A stretch of 64,000 nucleotides of DNA from an uncultured bacterium (GTDB lineage Bacteria > Verrucomicrobiota > Kiritimatiellia > CAIKKV01), in NCBI GenBank assembly GCA_938038445.1, contig CALHRZ010000014.1, positions 46,586 through 110,585 on the forward strand. Reading direction: 5' to 3'. Positions within the stretch are counted from its first letter, which is position 1. The number at the start of each line of letters is the position of its first letter. This document shows, piece by piece, positions 53,189-62,053 of this stretch. The notes below the pieces were generated by a model. That model did no database searches. It was given only the letters and a program-made list of their open reading frames with translations, and had not been told where the DNA came from. A program made the translations under genes and the position numbers.

Positions 53189-54376
53189 GTGTCCGGAAGA
53201 AAAGTCATCGTTTTTTTAGGGGACGGAATGGCCGATGAGCCGATTCCTGAACTCGGGAACCGAACGCCCCTTCAGGCAGCCCGAAAGCCGGCCATGGACA
53301 CAATCGCCCGCCAAGGTTCCTCGGGTACGTTGCTCACACTCCCGGAAGGGTTTCCAACTTCCAGCGACGTGGCAAATATGTCGGTACTGGGATGCGATCT
53401 GAAAACGGAAATGTGCGGACGGGGGCCGCTCGAAGCCCTCGGTCGCGGAATCGCCCTTGGACCCCATGATCTCTGCTTCCGCCTCAATCTGGTCCGGGTG
53501 GATGAAAACGGGATCCTGCGCGACTACGCAGGCGGTCAAATCGGAAACAGCGAAGCCCGCCAACTCATTGCACGGCTCAATCAGGCTTTCGGCGGTGAAA
53601 AGATTCGTTTTTATGCCGGTGTCCGATATCGCAATCTCCTGGTGCTGTCCGGGCCCGAATTTCATCCCGGCGTCCAGTGCGAAAAGCCTGACGACCACCA
53701 CGGCGATCCGGTCGAACGGTTACTTCCCCGTGCCCTCGTTTCAGAGGCCGAACCGACCGCCGCCCTTTTGAGAGACCTGATGCGAAAGTCCCATGACGTT
53801 TTGCGCAACGGACAGGCCAACGCGATCTGGCCCTGGAGCGGAGGCCGAATCGGCGCGATGCGGAAATTGACCGATCGATTCGGAATTACCGGTGCCGTCA
53901 TTTCGGCAGTGGATGTAATTGCGGGGCTGGGGCGGGCTCTCGGCCTTGACGTGATTCCCGTTCCCGGCGCCACCGGCTATATCGACACGGACTACGAGGG
54001 GAAAGCCGACGCAGCGCTGGATGCGATCCAAACCCGCGATTTCGTCTATGTGCACGTCGAAGGGATTGACGAAGTCAGCCACGAACAGCGCCTGGACCTT
54101 AAAATCCGTGCGATTGAAGATTTCGATCGCCGTTTGATCGGGCGGGTCATGCAAAAGGGTGGACCGTCGGTTGTGTACGCTGTTCTTCCCGATCACCCCG
54201 TTCCCATCCGCCACGGCAAGCATACGCGAACCCCTGTTCCGCTCGCCGTTTGTGGACCCGGTATCCCCGTGGATCCCGTCCGAACCTATGACGAAATCGC
54301 CTGTCAACAGGGCGGATTCGGCGCGCTCCAAGGCGATGCCTTGATGCGTCTGCTCTTCTCCAACGCTGGTCATTGA
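53189..54376 (+). CDS. ApgM-like alkaline-phosphatase-superfamily enzyme; phosphoglycerate mutase or alternative homoserine kinase
   Basis: 395 residues from GTG 53189 (then SGRKVIVFLGDGMADEP), chosen because upstream ATG 53165 lies between the -35 and -10. Motifs: GDGMADEPIPELGNRTPLQ, the metal/Ser region SSDVANMSVLGCD, the following GRGPLEALGRGI, VYVHVEGIDEVSHEQ and the late metal site LPDHPVPIRHGKHTRTPVP. This is the archaeal-type cofactor-independent mutase family. A bacterial-type gpmI is already present at 10433, and members with the DGMAD form have been proposed as the missing homoserine kinase in some bacteria, which would feed ThrC. Inference only. Confidence 0.8.
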   Translation: MSGRKVIVFLGDGMADEPIPELGNRTPLQAARKPAMDTIARQGSSGTLLTLPEGFPTSSDVANMSVLGCDLKTEMCGRGPLEALGRGIALGPHDLCFRLNLVRVDENGILRDYAGGQIGNSEARQLIARLNQAFGGEKIRFYAGVRYRNLLVLSGPEFHPGVQCEKPDDHHGDPVERLLPRALVSEAEPTAALLRDLMRKSHDVLRNGQANAIWPWSGGRIGAMRKLTDRFGITGAVISAVDVIAGLGRALGLDVIPVPGATGYIDTDYEGKADAALDAIQTRDFVYVHVEGIDEVSHEQRLDLKIRAIEDFDRRLIGRVMQKGGPSVVYAVLPDHPVPIRHGKHTRTPVPLAVCGPGIPVDPVRTYDEIACQQGGFGALQGDALMRLLFSNAGH

Positions 54377-54387
54377 TTGCTTTTTGC

Positions 54388-54417
54388 TTGCGCCCCTCCT
54401 GCCGGCGAGAGGATAAT
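54388..54417 (+). promoter_or_regulatory. fprA promoter
   Basis: TTGCGC (54388-54393), 18 bp, GATAAT (54412-54417), about 23 nt before ATG 54441, with AAAAAAGGAGA as ribosome-binding site. Confidence 0.42.
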
Positions 54418-54440
54418 TTTCCAAAAAAGGAGACCATCCC

Positions 54441-55613
54441 ATGATCAAACGGGAAATCGCCCCGCAGGTCTGGTCGTTTGTCGTCAACGACTGGAATCGG
54501 CGCCTTTTCGATTCTCTTATTCCCCTCCCCGACGGCACAAGCTACAACGCCTATCTCATCCGAGGAAGGGAAATAAGCGTTCTGGTAGATACCTCGGACG
54601 CCGCCAAGATACCCGAGTTTCTCACGGCGCTCGACAACGAGGCGCCTGTGGACTTCGTCATCGGACAGCATGTCGAACAGGACCATGCGGGCGCGATTCC
54701 GGCCGTCATGGAACGTTTCCCGCGCGCCACCCTTCTCTGCACCCCTAAAGCCAAAGGCATGTTCGAGGACCACCTCCATATTCCCCCTGCACGGATTCGC
54801 ACCGTGGCCGACGGCGAGACACTTCCTCTGGGCGGCCGAACCTTGCGCTTTGTTCATACCCCTTGGGTTCACTGGCCCGAAACAATGTGTGTCTGGCTCG
54901 AAGAAGATCGCCTCTTGTTCACCTGCGATTTCTTCGGTTCCCACCTTGCCTCAACGGATCGGGACGCCGTGGATGAATGCCGAGTTTATGAAGCGGCCAA
55001 ACGATATTACGCCGAAATCATGATGCCTTTCCGTGGACAAATACGGAACCATCTTGACCGACTTGGGAAACTGCCCGTCCGAGCCATTGCCCCCAGCCAC
55101 GGGCCGATATACCCCAAGCCCGCCTTCATTTTCGATGCATACCGCGACTGGGTTTCGGAAAGCTGCAAGAATGTTGCTGTAGTGCCCTACGTTTCCATGC
55201 ACGGAAGCACGGAGCGGATGGTCCAACGACTCGTCGGACGTCTCGCGGAACGAAACGTTACCGTATTTTTGTTCGATCTCGCCGTCACCGACCTCGGCAA
55301 ACTGGCTGAATCCCTTGTGGACGCTGCCACGGTCGTGTTCGGCGTTCCGACTGTTCTCGCCGGTCCCCACCCGGCCGTCGCCTACGCGGCCCTGTTGGCC
55401 AATGCCCTCCGTCCCAAGGCCCGTTATGCGGGGCTGCTCGGAAGCTTTGGATGGGCAAGCAGGATGGTAGAACAAGTCCAGGGACTTTTGAGCAACCTTA
55501 AAGTGGAATTTCTCGAACCCGTTCTCGTCCGTGGCTGTCCACGGGATGCCGATCTTGAAGCCGTCGCACGCCTGGCGGACCAGATCGCAGAACGCCACGC
55601 ACGGCTTCTGTAA
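54441..55613 (+). CDS. fprA: FprA-family A-type flavodiiron protein
   Basis: 390 residues. Metallo-beta-lactamase domain (about 1-245) with the complete diiron ligand set: GQHVEQDHAGAIP (HxExDH), His in TPWVHWPETM, Asp in FTCDFFGSHL and His in APSHGPIY. Flavodoxin domain (about 250-390) binding FMN (YVSMHGSTERMVQRLVGRLA, LGSFGWASRMVEQVQGLL). It reduces O2 to water or NO to N2O with electrons from rubredoxin or a similar donor, protecting anaerobes. Strong ribosome-binding site AAAAGGAGA. Confidence 0.93.
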   Translation: MIKREIAPQVWSFVVNDWNRRLFDSLIPLPDGTSYNAYLIRGREISVLVDTSDAAKIPEFLTALDNEAPVDFVIGQHVEQDHAGAIPAVMERFPRATLLCTPKAKGMFEDHLHIPPARIRTVADGETLPLGGRTLRFVHTPWVHWPETMCVWLEEDRLLFTCDFFGSHLASTDRDAVDECRVYEAAKRYYAEIMMPFRGQIRNHLDRLGKLPVRAIAPSHGPIYPKPAFIFDAYRDWVSESCKNVAVVPYVSMHGSTERMVQRLVGRLAERNVTVFLFDLAVTDLGKLAESLVDAATVVFGVPTVLAGPHPAVAYAALLANALRPKARYAGLLGSFGWASRMVEQVQGLLSNLKVEFLEPVLVRGCPRDADLEAVARLADQIAERHARLL

Positions 55614-55627
55614 GGTCACGGGATACG

Positions 55628-56398
55628 CTATTTGCGGGGGGGAAGGCACCCGTTTTCCCGGACATAGTCCAACACATCTTCCGGCAGTTGGCTCTTGCCG
55701 TTCCAACGGACAATGCGCTCGCGCCCGAACCCGTTAACAGCCAAAATGAAACGAACCGGCTCGTCGGGCAACAAAATGAAGGGCGGATACTCGTCATCGT
55801 GCCGCTTGAGATATTGGGCGAGTGCGGGGGGCATCGGACCTTGACCGTCGTACTGAACATACTGTTCCGGCCCCACCTGATATAGACGATGCTCCACACG
55901 GGCGTCACGAGGTTTCGCCTTCGGTTTTGGCGCCGACCAGGTCGTTTCTTCCGGTTCAATCATCCGCCGCTTTGACTTGCTCCCGTATATGCTCCAGCGA
56001 AAACCCAGGCTTTCGAGCCGTGCGACACGTTCGGGAGACAGCTTTCCGATCTTTTTCCGATGCCGTTGGTTCGCCACCCAGCCCCCCAGCCGACGATATT
56101 GTGGATTCTGGGTGGGCACGTCGCAATGACCGTGCTTTTCGCGAAAGACCGCCAATTCCCGAAAACACCGCTCCCAAGAAAGATCGCCCGGCGACCAGAT
56201 AAAACCAAGCCGATCCAAAAGCGTAATCTGTTCTTCACTCAGCTGTCCTTGCTTGCGCCGAAACCGTTGCACCGCGACCCAACGGCCTAAGGCAGGATTG
56301 GGCGCATAGTTGGCGGGAACATCGCACGTGCCGGCCTTCCGCCAGTATGCTTCCAAAGCGGCGTACATTTTCTCCCAGAAATGCGCAACCCGGCTCAT
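55628..56398 (-). CDS. Helicase-associated (HA) domain protein without helicase
   Basis: 256 residues. Two tandem HA repeats: about 5-70 (AYWRKAGTCDVPANYAPNPA, LGRWVAVQRFRRKQGQLS, LLDRLGFIWSPGD) and about 75-140 (VFREKHGHCDVPTQNPQYRR, LGGWVANQRHRKKIGKLS, RLESLGFRWSIYG). A basic linker and a C-terminal domain of about 90 residues without a recognised family follow (EYPPFILLPDEPVRFILAVN). HA domains usually follow DEAD-box helicases; here they stand alone. Likely nucleic-acid binding; function unknown. Convergent with fprA, 14 bases apart. Confidence 0.68.
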   Translation of the reverse strand: MSRVAHFWEKMYAALEAYWRKAGTCDVPANYAPNPALGRWVAVQRFRRKQGQLSEEQITLLDRLGFIWSPGDLSWERCFRELAVFREKHGHCDVPTQNPQYRRLGGWVANQRHRKKIGKLSPERVARLESLGFRWSIYGSKSKRRMIEPEETTWSAPKPKAKPRDARVEHRLYQVGPEQYVQYDGQGPMPPALAQYLKRHDDEYPPFILLPDEPVRFILAVNGFGRERIVRWNGKSQLPEDVLDYVRENGCLPPRK

Positions 56399-56497
56399 GC
56401 CCTCAGTGACACCCTCCGTACGGTACTGTTTTGACCTTTATCCTATAACAACGCCCCATGGCAACGTCAATCCCTCCTTCGGTCCGAAAACGACGAC

Positions 56498-58042
56498 TCA
56501 CTCCCATTCGATCGTCGCGGGCGGTTTCGAACTAATGTCATACACCACGCGGTTCACACCCCTTACCTCATTGATGACCCGACTCGAGATCCTCGCCAGT
56601 ACCTCATAAGGGACGCGTGCCCAGTCCGCCGTCATGCCGTCTTGGCTTTCGACAATTCGGAGGGCAACGGTGTACTCATAGGTTCGGCCATCGCCCATGA
56701 CGCCGACCGATTGAACCGGCAGAAGGACTGCAAAGGATTGCCACAGGTCCCGATAATTTTCCATCTTTTCGATCTCTTCCTGAACCCGTTGATCCGCCTG
56801 GCGCAAAAGGGCGACGCGCTCGGGAGTGACTTCGCCGAGCACCCGAACGGCCAGCCCTGGACCCGGAAACGGCTGGCGATCCACTATCCGCGATGGAAGC
56901 CCCAATCGTCGGCCGAGTTCGCGAACCTCGTCTTTAAACAGTTCACGGATCGGTTCGATGAGGGAAAAGGCCAGGTCAGGCGGCAATCCCCCGACATTGT
57001 GGTGGCTTTTGATGGTCGCCGAGGGGCCCCCCAGAGGGGCGATGCTTTCGATGACGTCGGGATACAGAGTCCCTTGCGCAAGAAATTCAACGCGCCCAAG
57101 ACGCCGCGCCTCTTCCGAAAACACCTCGACAAACAACCGTCCGATAATCTTACGTTTCTGCTCAGGATCCGTTACCCCTCTAAGCGCTTGAAAAAACCGG
57201 TCGCCCGCCCGTACCACGTGAAGGTCCATTCCAAACGCCTGGCCGAACGTCTCGGCAACCTGCTCAGCCTCGCCGGCGCGGAGCAGACCGTTGTCAACAA
57301 AAATGCAATGCAGTTGTTGCCCAATCGCCTGATGAATCAACGCCGCCGTGACAGCCGAATCCACCCCGCCGCTGAGGCCGCAGAGAACCTGTCCGCCGCC
57401 GATCTCCTCGCGCAGTGCGGCCACACGATCTTCGATGAAACGTCCCATGTTCCAGTCCGCTGTACAACCACATACCTGAAACACAAACCGGCTCAATATC
57501 TCCCGACCCCGAGGCGTATGGGCAACCTCCGGATGAAACTGAAGCCCGTATAGGCGACGCTTCTCATCCGCCATAGCGGCCACGGGACAGGTTTCCGTCC
57601 GAGCCGTGCTTCGAAATCCTGGCGGAAGGTCGATCACCTGATCGCCGTGGCTCATCCAGACGTCCAGTGCGCCAGGAAGTCCCTCAAACAACGGACTTTC
57701 CACTGCACGCGTAATGCGGACATGTCCAAACTCTCGCTGCGAGCCCGGCTGAACCGTACCCCCCAGGTTCTGCGCCATTGTCTGGAGTCCGTAACAGATG
57801 CCAAGCACCGGTGTTCCCATGTCGAAAAGCGCGGAATCCGGCCGTGGCGCGTTGGGATCAAGCACACTGGCAGGACCTCCAGAGAGAATGATTCCCGCCG
57901 CTTGACGCTTTTGCAATGCAACGGCCGGTGTGTTGTATCGAAGGATTTCGGAATAGACTCCCAATTCGCGGATCCGCCGTGCAATGAGCTGCGTGTACTG
58001 CGATCCAAAATCTAAAATGGCAATCCACCCGCTTATTTTCAT
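56498..58042 (-). CDS. guaA: GMP synthase (glutamine-hydrolysing)
   Basis: 514 residues. Class I glutamine amidotransferase domain (about 1-190): catalytic Cys in [17 protein letters not shown] and His/Glu in [13 protein letters not shown] pyrophosphatase domain with [17 protein letters not shown], and C-terminal dimerisation domain ending [20 protein letters not shown] then TIEWE. Converts XMP to GMP. Complete and of normal length. Confidence 0.95.
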   Translation of the reverse strand: MKISGWIAILDFGSQYTQLIARRIRELGVYSEILRYNTPAVALQKRQAAGIILSGGPASVLDPNAPRPDSALFDMGTPVLGICYGLQTMAQNLGGTVQPGSQREFGHVRITRAVESPLFEGLPGALDVWMSHGDQVIDLPPGFRSTARTETCPVAAMADEKRRLYGLQFHPEVAHTPRGREILSRFVFQVCGCTADWNMGRFIEDRVAALREEIGGGQVLCGLSGGVDSAVTAALIHQAIGQQLHCIFVDNGLLRAGEAEQVAETFGQAFGMDLHVVRAGDRFFQALRGVTDPEQKRKIIGRLFVEVFSEEARRLGRVEFLAQGTLYPDVIESIAPLGGPSATIKSHHNVGGLPPDLAFSLIEPIRELFKDEVRELGRRLGLPSRIVDRQPFPGPGLAVRVLGEVTPERVALLRQADQRVQEEIEKMENYRDLWQSFAVLLPVQSVGVMGDGRTYEYTVALRIVESQDGMTADWARVPYEVLARISSRVINEVRGVNRVVYDISSKPPATIEWE

Positions 58043-58067
58043 AAACGCAACCCTCTCGATAGCCTAT

Positions 58068-58096
58068 AATTTATCGGATTTCTACACCTGGCGCAA
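58068..58096 (-). promoter_or_regulatory. guaA promoter
   Basis: Minus strand TTGCGC (58091-58096), 17 bp, TAAATT (58068-58073), about 25 nt before ATG 58042, with GAGAGGG between as ribosome-binding site. Divergent from the LRR gene promoter. Confidence 0.48.
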
Positions 58097-58125
58097 CGAG
58101 GGAACCTCAAATTCCCAACTAATTT

Positions 58126-58153
58126 TTGCTTGGTTCCCAGCGCGCAATATCTT
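58126..58153 (+). promoter_or_regulatory. LRR lipoprotein gene promoter
   Basis: TTGCTT (58126-58131), 16 bp, TATCTT (58148-58153), 36 nt before ATG 58190, with AAAAAAGG as ribosome-binding site. Confidence 0.35.
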
Positions 58154-58189
58154 AAAGTCATGCATCTTCAGGTTCAAAAAAGGTTTCCT

Positions 58190-58822
58190 ATGATCCGCCT
58201 CGCGTCTAGCCGATTGCTGGTCTTATTGCTGGCCGTGGGTTGTTTTCCACAAGGGGCGCCTCGACGTCTGCAGACAGCACGTTCCCTCGAGGAAGCCCGT
58301 ATGGATCCCGCCAGGGTTGAGGCTCTCGATCTCAAGGGAAGTTCCCTTGACGCTTTTCCCGAAGAACTCCGCCAATTCACACGATTGCAAAAACTGTCTC
58401 TTCGCGAAACGGGACTCAACCATCTGCCGGATTTTTTAGGTGCGTTGGAACACCTGATCTGGTTGGACCTTGGAGAGAACCGTATCGAATCCCTTCCCGC
58501 AGCGGTGGGCAATCTGAAGCGCCTTGAGGTGCTTTATCTATCCGACAACGCCCTAACCGAACTGCCGCCTGAGATCGGCTCCTTATCCTCGCTGCGCTAT
58601 CTTAATCTGGACCGAAACCGGCTCCATCGTCTCCCACCTGAAATCGGCCGGTTGCAAGCCCTGCAATGGTTGCGACTCAACGAAAATCCCCTGGATACCC
58701 TTCCGCCGGAAATCGGCGAACTGAAGCATCTCAAGCGGCTCTACCTCCGCAATACCAATCTTCCTGAAAACGAGCGGAAGTCCGTTCAAGCGCTCCTGCC
58801 AAGCGTGGAAATTATCTGGTAG
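58190..58822 (+). CDS. Leucine-rich repeat lipoprotein
   Basis: 210 residues from ATG 58190. Signal LASSRLLVLLLAVGC with a lipobox-like AVGC, so probably a lipoprotein. From about residue 40 there are six regular 23-residue LRRs of the LxxLxLxxNxLxxLPxxIGxL type (LIWLDLGENRIESLPAAVG, LEVLYLSDNALTELPPEIG, LRYLNLDRNRLHRLPPEIG, LQWLRLNENPLDTLPPEIG) plus a short cap. Protein-binding surface; partner unknown. Its end overlaps the convergent heparinase-like gene by 11 bases. Confidence 0.85.
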   Translation: MIRLASSRLLVLLLAVGCFPQGAPRRLQTARSLEEARMDPARVEALDLKGSSLDAFPEELRQFTRLQKLSLRETGLNHLPDFLGALEHLIWLDLGENRIESLPAAVGNLKRLEVLYLSDNALTELPPEIGSLSSLRYLNLDRNRLHRLPPEIGRLQALQWLRLNENPLDTLPPEIGELKHLKRLYLRNTNLPENERKSVQALLPSVEIIW

Positions 58823-60872
58823 CGTCCCAAACAATCAAGGAAGGGGTTTCCCGTCGTTCGCTGATGAAGGGGCGGAGAAATGTGCCGCCGATCGCCGCCG
58901 CGCGGAGTATGCGGCCGCCGGCATCGCGCCTCAGGTGGAGAAGTCCGGCATCGGTCTCGAATCCTTCCTTTTTCCCCAACATCATCAGGAGCCGATAAGT
59001 CCAGTGAATTTCGTCTAATACGCCGGTATCCCATTCCAACACAAGACGACCGGAGCGGTCGTGGGTTTCCTTCCATGTGGAAACCCGAACCGCGGGTAGC
59101 GGACGCGCATTGCCCCAGGGAAGCAAAACCGTCCAAAACTCTTCATGACGGTTAGGCATCGCGGAAAGATATTCCACAATCTGGGGCGCGGGCTCCATTT
59201 GGCCTTTACCCGGCATCCATCCCCGAAGGGGTTCCCGCTGCCCTCGAATGACCCGCACTTCAGAGCCGACAGGCCGATGGGCAAATAAAAACCGCACGCC
59301 CTTGTCGCGACCATACCGGACCTCCGCCTGCCGACCGTCCGGACATAGATCCACGTCGGCATTTTCGGCCAGTTGCCAAATGCATTCGAGCGTCGGAGGC
59401 GTGTCAGACCGATCCGGCGGTTCGTTTGGAATGCGTTGCACACTGTCCCCGATCATCAGGCCAAGATCCTGGATCCAAAGCATTCCCCGCCAATGGCTGG
59501 CCCAGATGCCCCGACCAAGATGCGTAAATCCCCATAGCCATTCACCGTCCCAATACCCGCCTTCGTAATCGGAGGAGATGAATCCATACCCCGGCGCCGT
59601 GAACATTGTGGTTCGCGATGGGTTCGTCGAAGATTGATTATAGCCATTCAAACAAATCGTGCTGTGCGCACGGGTGGACTTTCCATACCAGGAAAATGGA
59701 TCGCTTTTTTCATAGGAGAATGTGCCGGGATCCGCGATCATGGTCTGACGAAACGCATGCAATTGAATGCTGTTGCGGGAGAGGTGGCAATGCCCCCCGC
59801 CCCACTGCGTTGCGTCAAACGTCACATACGTGGCGTCTTCATCCCAACCCGTCCGCCAGAGCGCCTGGCCGGCACCCGCCGAATAGAAAAACAACGGAGG
59901 ATCGGATTCCGGCAAGCCCCAGCGAGAACGAAAGGCCGCACGTTCTCGACGAATCGAAGCCGCGGGACAATCGTCAGACCAGGCGCCGCTCCGTTCCCCT
60001 GTGCAGTCGTGCAGGGCATTGAATGCCCCATTGGGACGGGTGCAGGCCAAGGCATAGTCCCACATCGCAGCCACGCGAACAGGTTCCATGACAAGCCCAA
60101 GTTCCGGAAAGGCTCTCTTCAGATCGCAATAGAGCGTCATGACACCCGTCATCCATGTGTGATACCCCGGATTCCTCTCCTCGTGCACACCGTCCGGCAA
60201 CACCTGGCGGTACCACGCGTCGTTCAAACAGGCCACGCCGAACTCCAACCAATGCTGCGCCTGAGGAAGAAACGCCAGGCGAAGTCCGGAGGCGATGAGG
60301 CAATCCGCCGCCGCAATCCGCCAGTTGATTCCACTGGGCATGTGGCCCATCTCATAGTCCAATTGCGCACAAGCCGATTCGATTATCTGTTCCACAAAGG
60401 CGTCATCAAATTGTGGACTGGAGAGAAAAATGGGGAGAGACCCCAACCAACCGCCCGGATTGCGATGAAGATGCCCGATGCGGATACTGAGATTCAGGGT
60501 GTTGTCATAGGATGCCATCCGCCATTCAGGGCGATGGGGATGGGTCCGAATCCAATCTTCGATATAATCCCGTGCCGCCTCGGCATACCGTTCCTCCCCT
60601 GTTTCCTGATACGCATAAGCCAGGGGCGCAAGTTGTAAAAAGCGGTTGAGCTGAGCCCGCCATTCCTGATGGCCATGGTGCGACCCGCTCCAATCAATGT
60701 TTTTCCGTCCGACATGGGTGGGAATGTCCCCTAACCATCGAAACAAAAGAATTCCTTCCACAGCTCGATCAGCAACATCCCGTCCTCGGGAGGCATTTGC
60801 CAACGGTTCATTTCGGACGTTGGCCATTCGCTTCTTGAGCCGAAGGGCATACTCCCGAATCTGTTCTTTCAT
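58812..60872 (-). CDS. Heparinase II/III-like polysaccharide lyase
   Basis: 686 residues. N-terminal (alpha/alpha) toroid of alginate-lyase/heparinase II type (about 30-330: HHGHQEWRAQLNRFLQLAPL, RTHPHRPEWRMASYDNTLNL, YEMGHMPSGINWRIAAADCL, ERNPGYHTWMTGVMTLYCDL) and a C-terminal beta-sandwich (about 340-686) with the typical VTFDATQWGGGHCHLSRNSI, where the His pair resembles the metal/catalytic site. It should cleave acidic polysaccharides by beta-elimination. No clear signal peptide. A glycan-degrading role fits the sulfatase in the window. Confidence 0.85.
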   Translation of the reverse strand: MKEQIREYALRLKKRMANVRNEPLANASRGRDVADRAVEGILLFRWLGDIPTHVGRKNIDWSGSHHGHQEWRAQLNRFLQLAPLAYAYQETGEERYAEAARDYIEDWIRTHPHRPEWRMASYDNTLNLSIRIGHLHRNPGGWLGSLPIFLSSPQFDDAFVEQIIESACAQLDYEMGHMPSGINWRIAAADCLIASGLRLAFLPQAQHWLEFGVACLNDAWYRQVLPDGVHEERNPGYHTWMTGVMTLYCDLKRAFPELGLVMEPVRVAAMWDYALACTRPNGAFNALHDCTGERSGAWSDDCPAASIRRERAAFRSRWGLPESDPPLFFYSAGAGQALWRTGWDEDATYVTFDATQWGGGHCHLSRNSIQLHAFRQTMIADPGTFSYEKSDPFSWYGKSTRAHSTICLNGYNQSSTNPSRTTMFTAPGYGFISSDYEGGYWDGEWLWGFTHLGRGIWASHWRGMLWIQDLGLMIGDSVQRIPNEPPDRSDTPPTLECIWQLAENADVDLCPDGRQAEVRYGRDKGVRFLFAHRPVGSEVRVIRGQREPLRGWMPGKGQMEPAPQIVEYLSAMPNRHEEFWTVLLPWGNARPLPAVRVSTWKETHDRSGRLVLEWDTGVLDEIHWTYRLLMMLGKKEGFETDAGLLHLRRDAGGRILRAAAIGGTFLRPFISERRETPSLIVWDATR

Positions 60873-60911
60873 GAACGGTCACATCCTTCCCCCGCCCGAC
60901 GCGAACACCCA

Positions 60912-61583
60912 TCAATAATTATTCGGCTCGGAATTGTCGAAATCGTCGGCCGGCAGATCTTCAGCGGAGGGGGGGGTGTAAAAACTCTGCCGTTGATTTT
61001 TGTTGAAACGTCCGCCCTCGTGATTGCGGAAGGGGCGGCGGGGACGGCCTCTGGACTGGGCTTCATCCCGGCGGGGTGGTTCCTCGCCGTTCAACCGAGG
61101 GGGGCGGTCCTGTCCGCGTTGAAAGGAACGGTTCATCCGCCCGTGTCCCGGCCGAGGCGTCATTCGCCATACATGCCCCCGTATGGTTTCCACCATCGCA
61201 TGCAGATCGGTATTCATTTCCGGCGCCAGGTAACCGCATTGGACCGCCGTTCCCAGCCAGTGGTCGGCCGCCGCCGCATGGGACTCGATATCAGAGAGTT
61301 TCTGCGGATATTGGGCGGAAATCCGCCGCTTTGTCCACGCCTCCGCGATCGCCGCCCCAATGGAACGGGCGGCTCGACGAAGCGGTTCCGTCAGCGCATA
61401 GAGTTCCTCTTCAGGAAATTGCTTGGTTACCTCATAAACCCTCTGCTGAAAATCGAAAGCCAATTGGTAGATGGGCTGATCGCGGAAGCTACGGGGCGGC
61501 CCCGAAGGGGATGCCGTTTCGGCTGTTTCTGTTTCGTTCACACCCTGCAATTGCGAGGGATCCTGCTGGAGTTCTTCATTCAT
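60912..61583 (-). CDS. Four-helix-bundle protein with Arg/Gly-rich disordered tail
   Basis: 223 residues. Residues about 30-145 match the four-helix-bundle (S23/23S rRNA intervening-sequence) family: FRDQPIYQLAFDFQQRVYEV, the conserved LTEPLRRAARSIGAAIAEAW, and YPQKLSDIESHAAAADHWLG. The remaining 80 residues are unusual: a low-complexity tail rich in Arg, Gly, Pro, Asn and Gln (for example RPRRPFRNHEGGRFNKNQRQ) ending in an acidic segment. Function unknown; an RNA-binding role is conceivable. Confidence 0.72.
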   Translation of the reverse strand: MNEELQQDPSQLQGVNETETAETASPSGPPRSFRDQPIYQLAFDFQQRVYEVTKQFPEEELYALTEPLRRAARSIGAAIAEAWTKRRISAQYPQKLSDIESHAAAADHWLGTAVQCGYLAPEMNTDLHAMVETIRGHVWRMTPRPGHGRMNRSFQRGQDRPPRLNGEEPPRRDEAQSRGRPRRPFRNHEGGRFNKNQRQSFYTPPSAEDLPADDFDNSEPNNY

Positions 61584-62053
61584 GACGTGGTTCCACGGGT
61601 TTGGGACTCGGCTTTATTTCGAACCGTTTAAATACGGCAATTTAAAATAGTCGGTGGGCCAACGCGCGACCCTAAATCACCGACCGCTCCGGGGTTAAGG
61701 GCTTGGACAAACACACAGGATAATTCCCTTTTTGAAGAGCGCTGAAACCAAGTTGCGATCTTAGGAGGTTCAATAATGAAGCAACACGGTCTTTTACGCC
61801 CATTCACGAAACATACTAGGACAATTGTTCTCTCCAGGCAAGAACTTTTTAATGCCTTGTTGTAGGCGGCTATTTAAACGGAAACCCAAAGGTGAATCGC
61901 AAAGAGCGTGTGGCGGGAAATTGCATTACGTGGCGAAACGAAACCCTCAAGAGGTGGTTATTTCCCCCACAGTCTTTCGCTGAGACCACGAAATTTAATC
62001 GCGAAGACGGATTTTCTGAAAAGAGGACTCTTAAAGACGCATCGGAAGAATCA
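61584..62053 (+). other. Gene-poor stretch before the mobile-element zone
   Basis: About 470 bases with no convincing long gene. It contains a small frame with a strong ribosome-binding site (61776-61865, listed separately). From about 61890 there is only a low-complexity reading frame that runs into the IS remnant. Confidence 0.45.
61776..61865 (+). CDS. Possible 29-residue small protein
   Basis: ATG 61776 is preceded by TAGGAGG at ideal spacing (seven bases). The product begins MKQHGLLRPFTKHT, is basic, and ends LSRQELFNALL. No family recognised. It could be a real small protein or the remains of a longer gene; coding support is only the ribosome-binding site. Confidence 0.25.
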   Translation: MKQHGLLRPFTKHTRTIVLSRQELFNALL

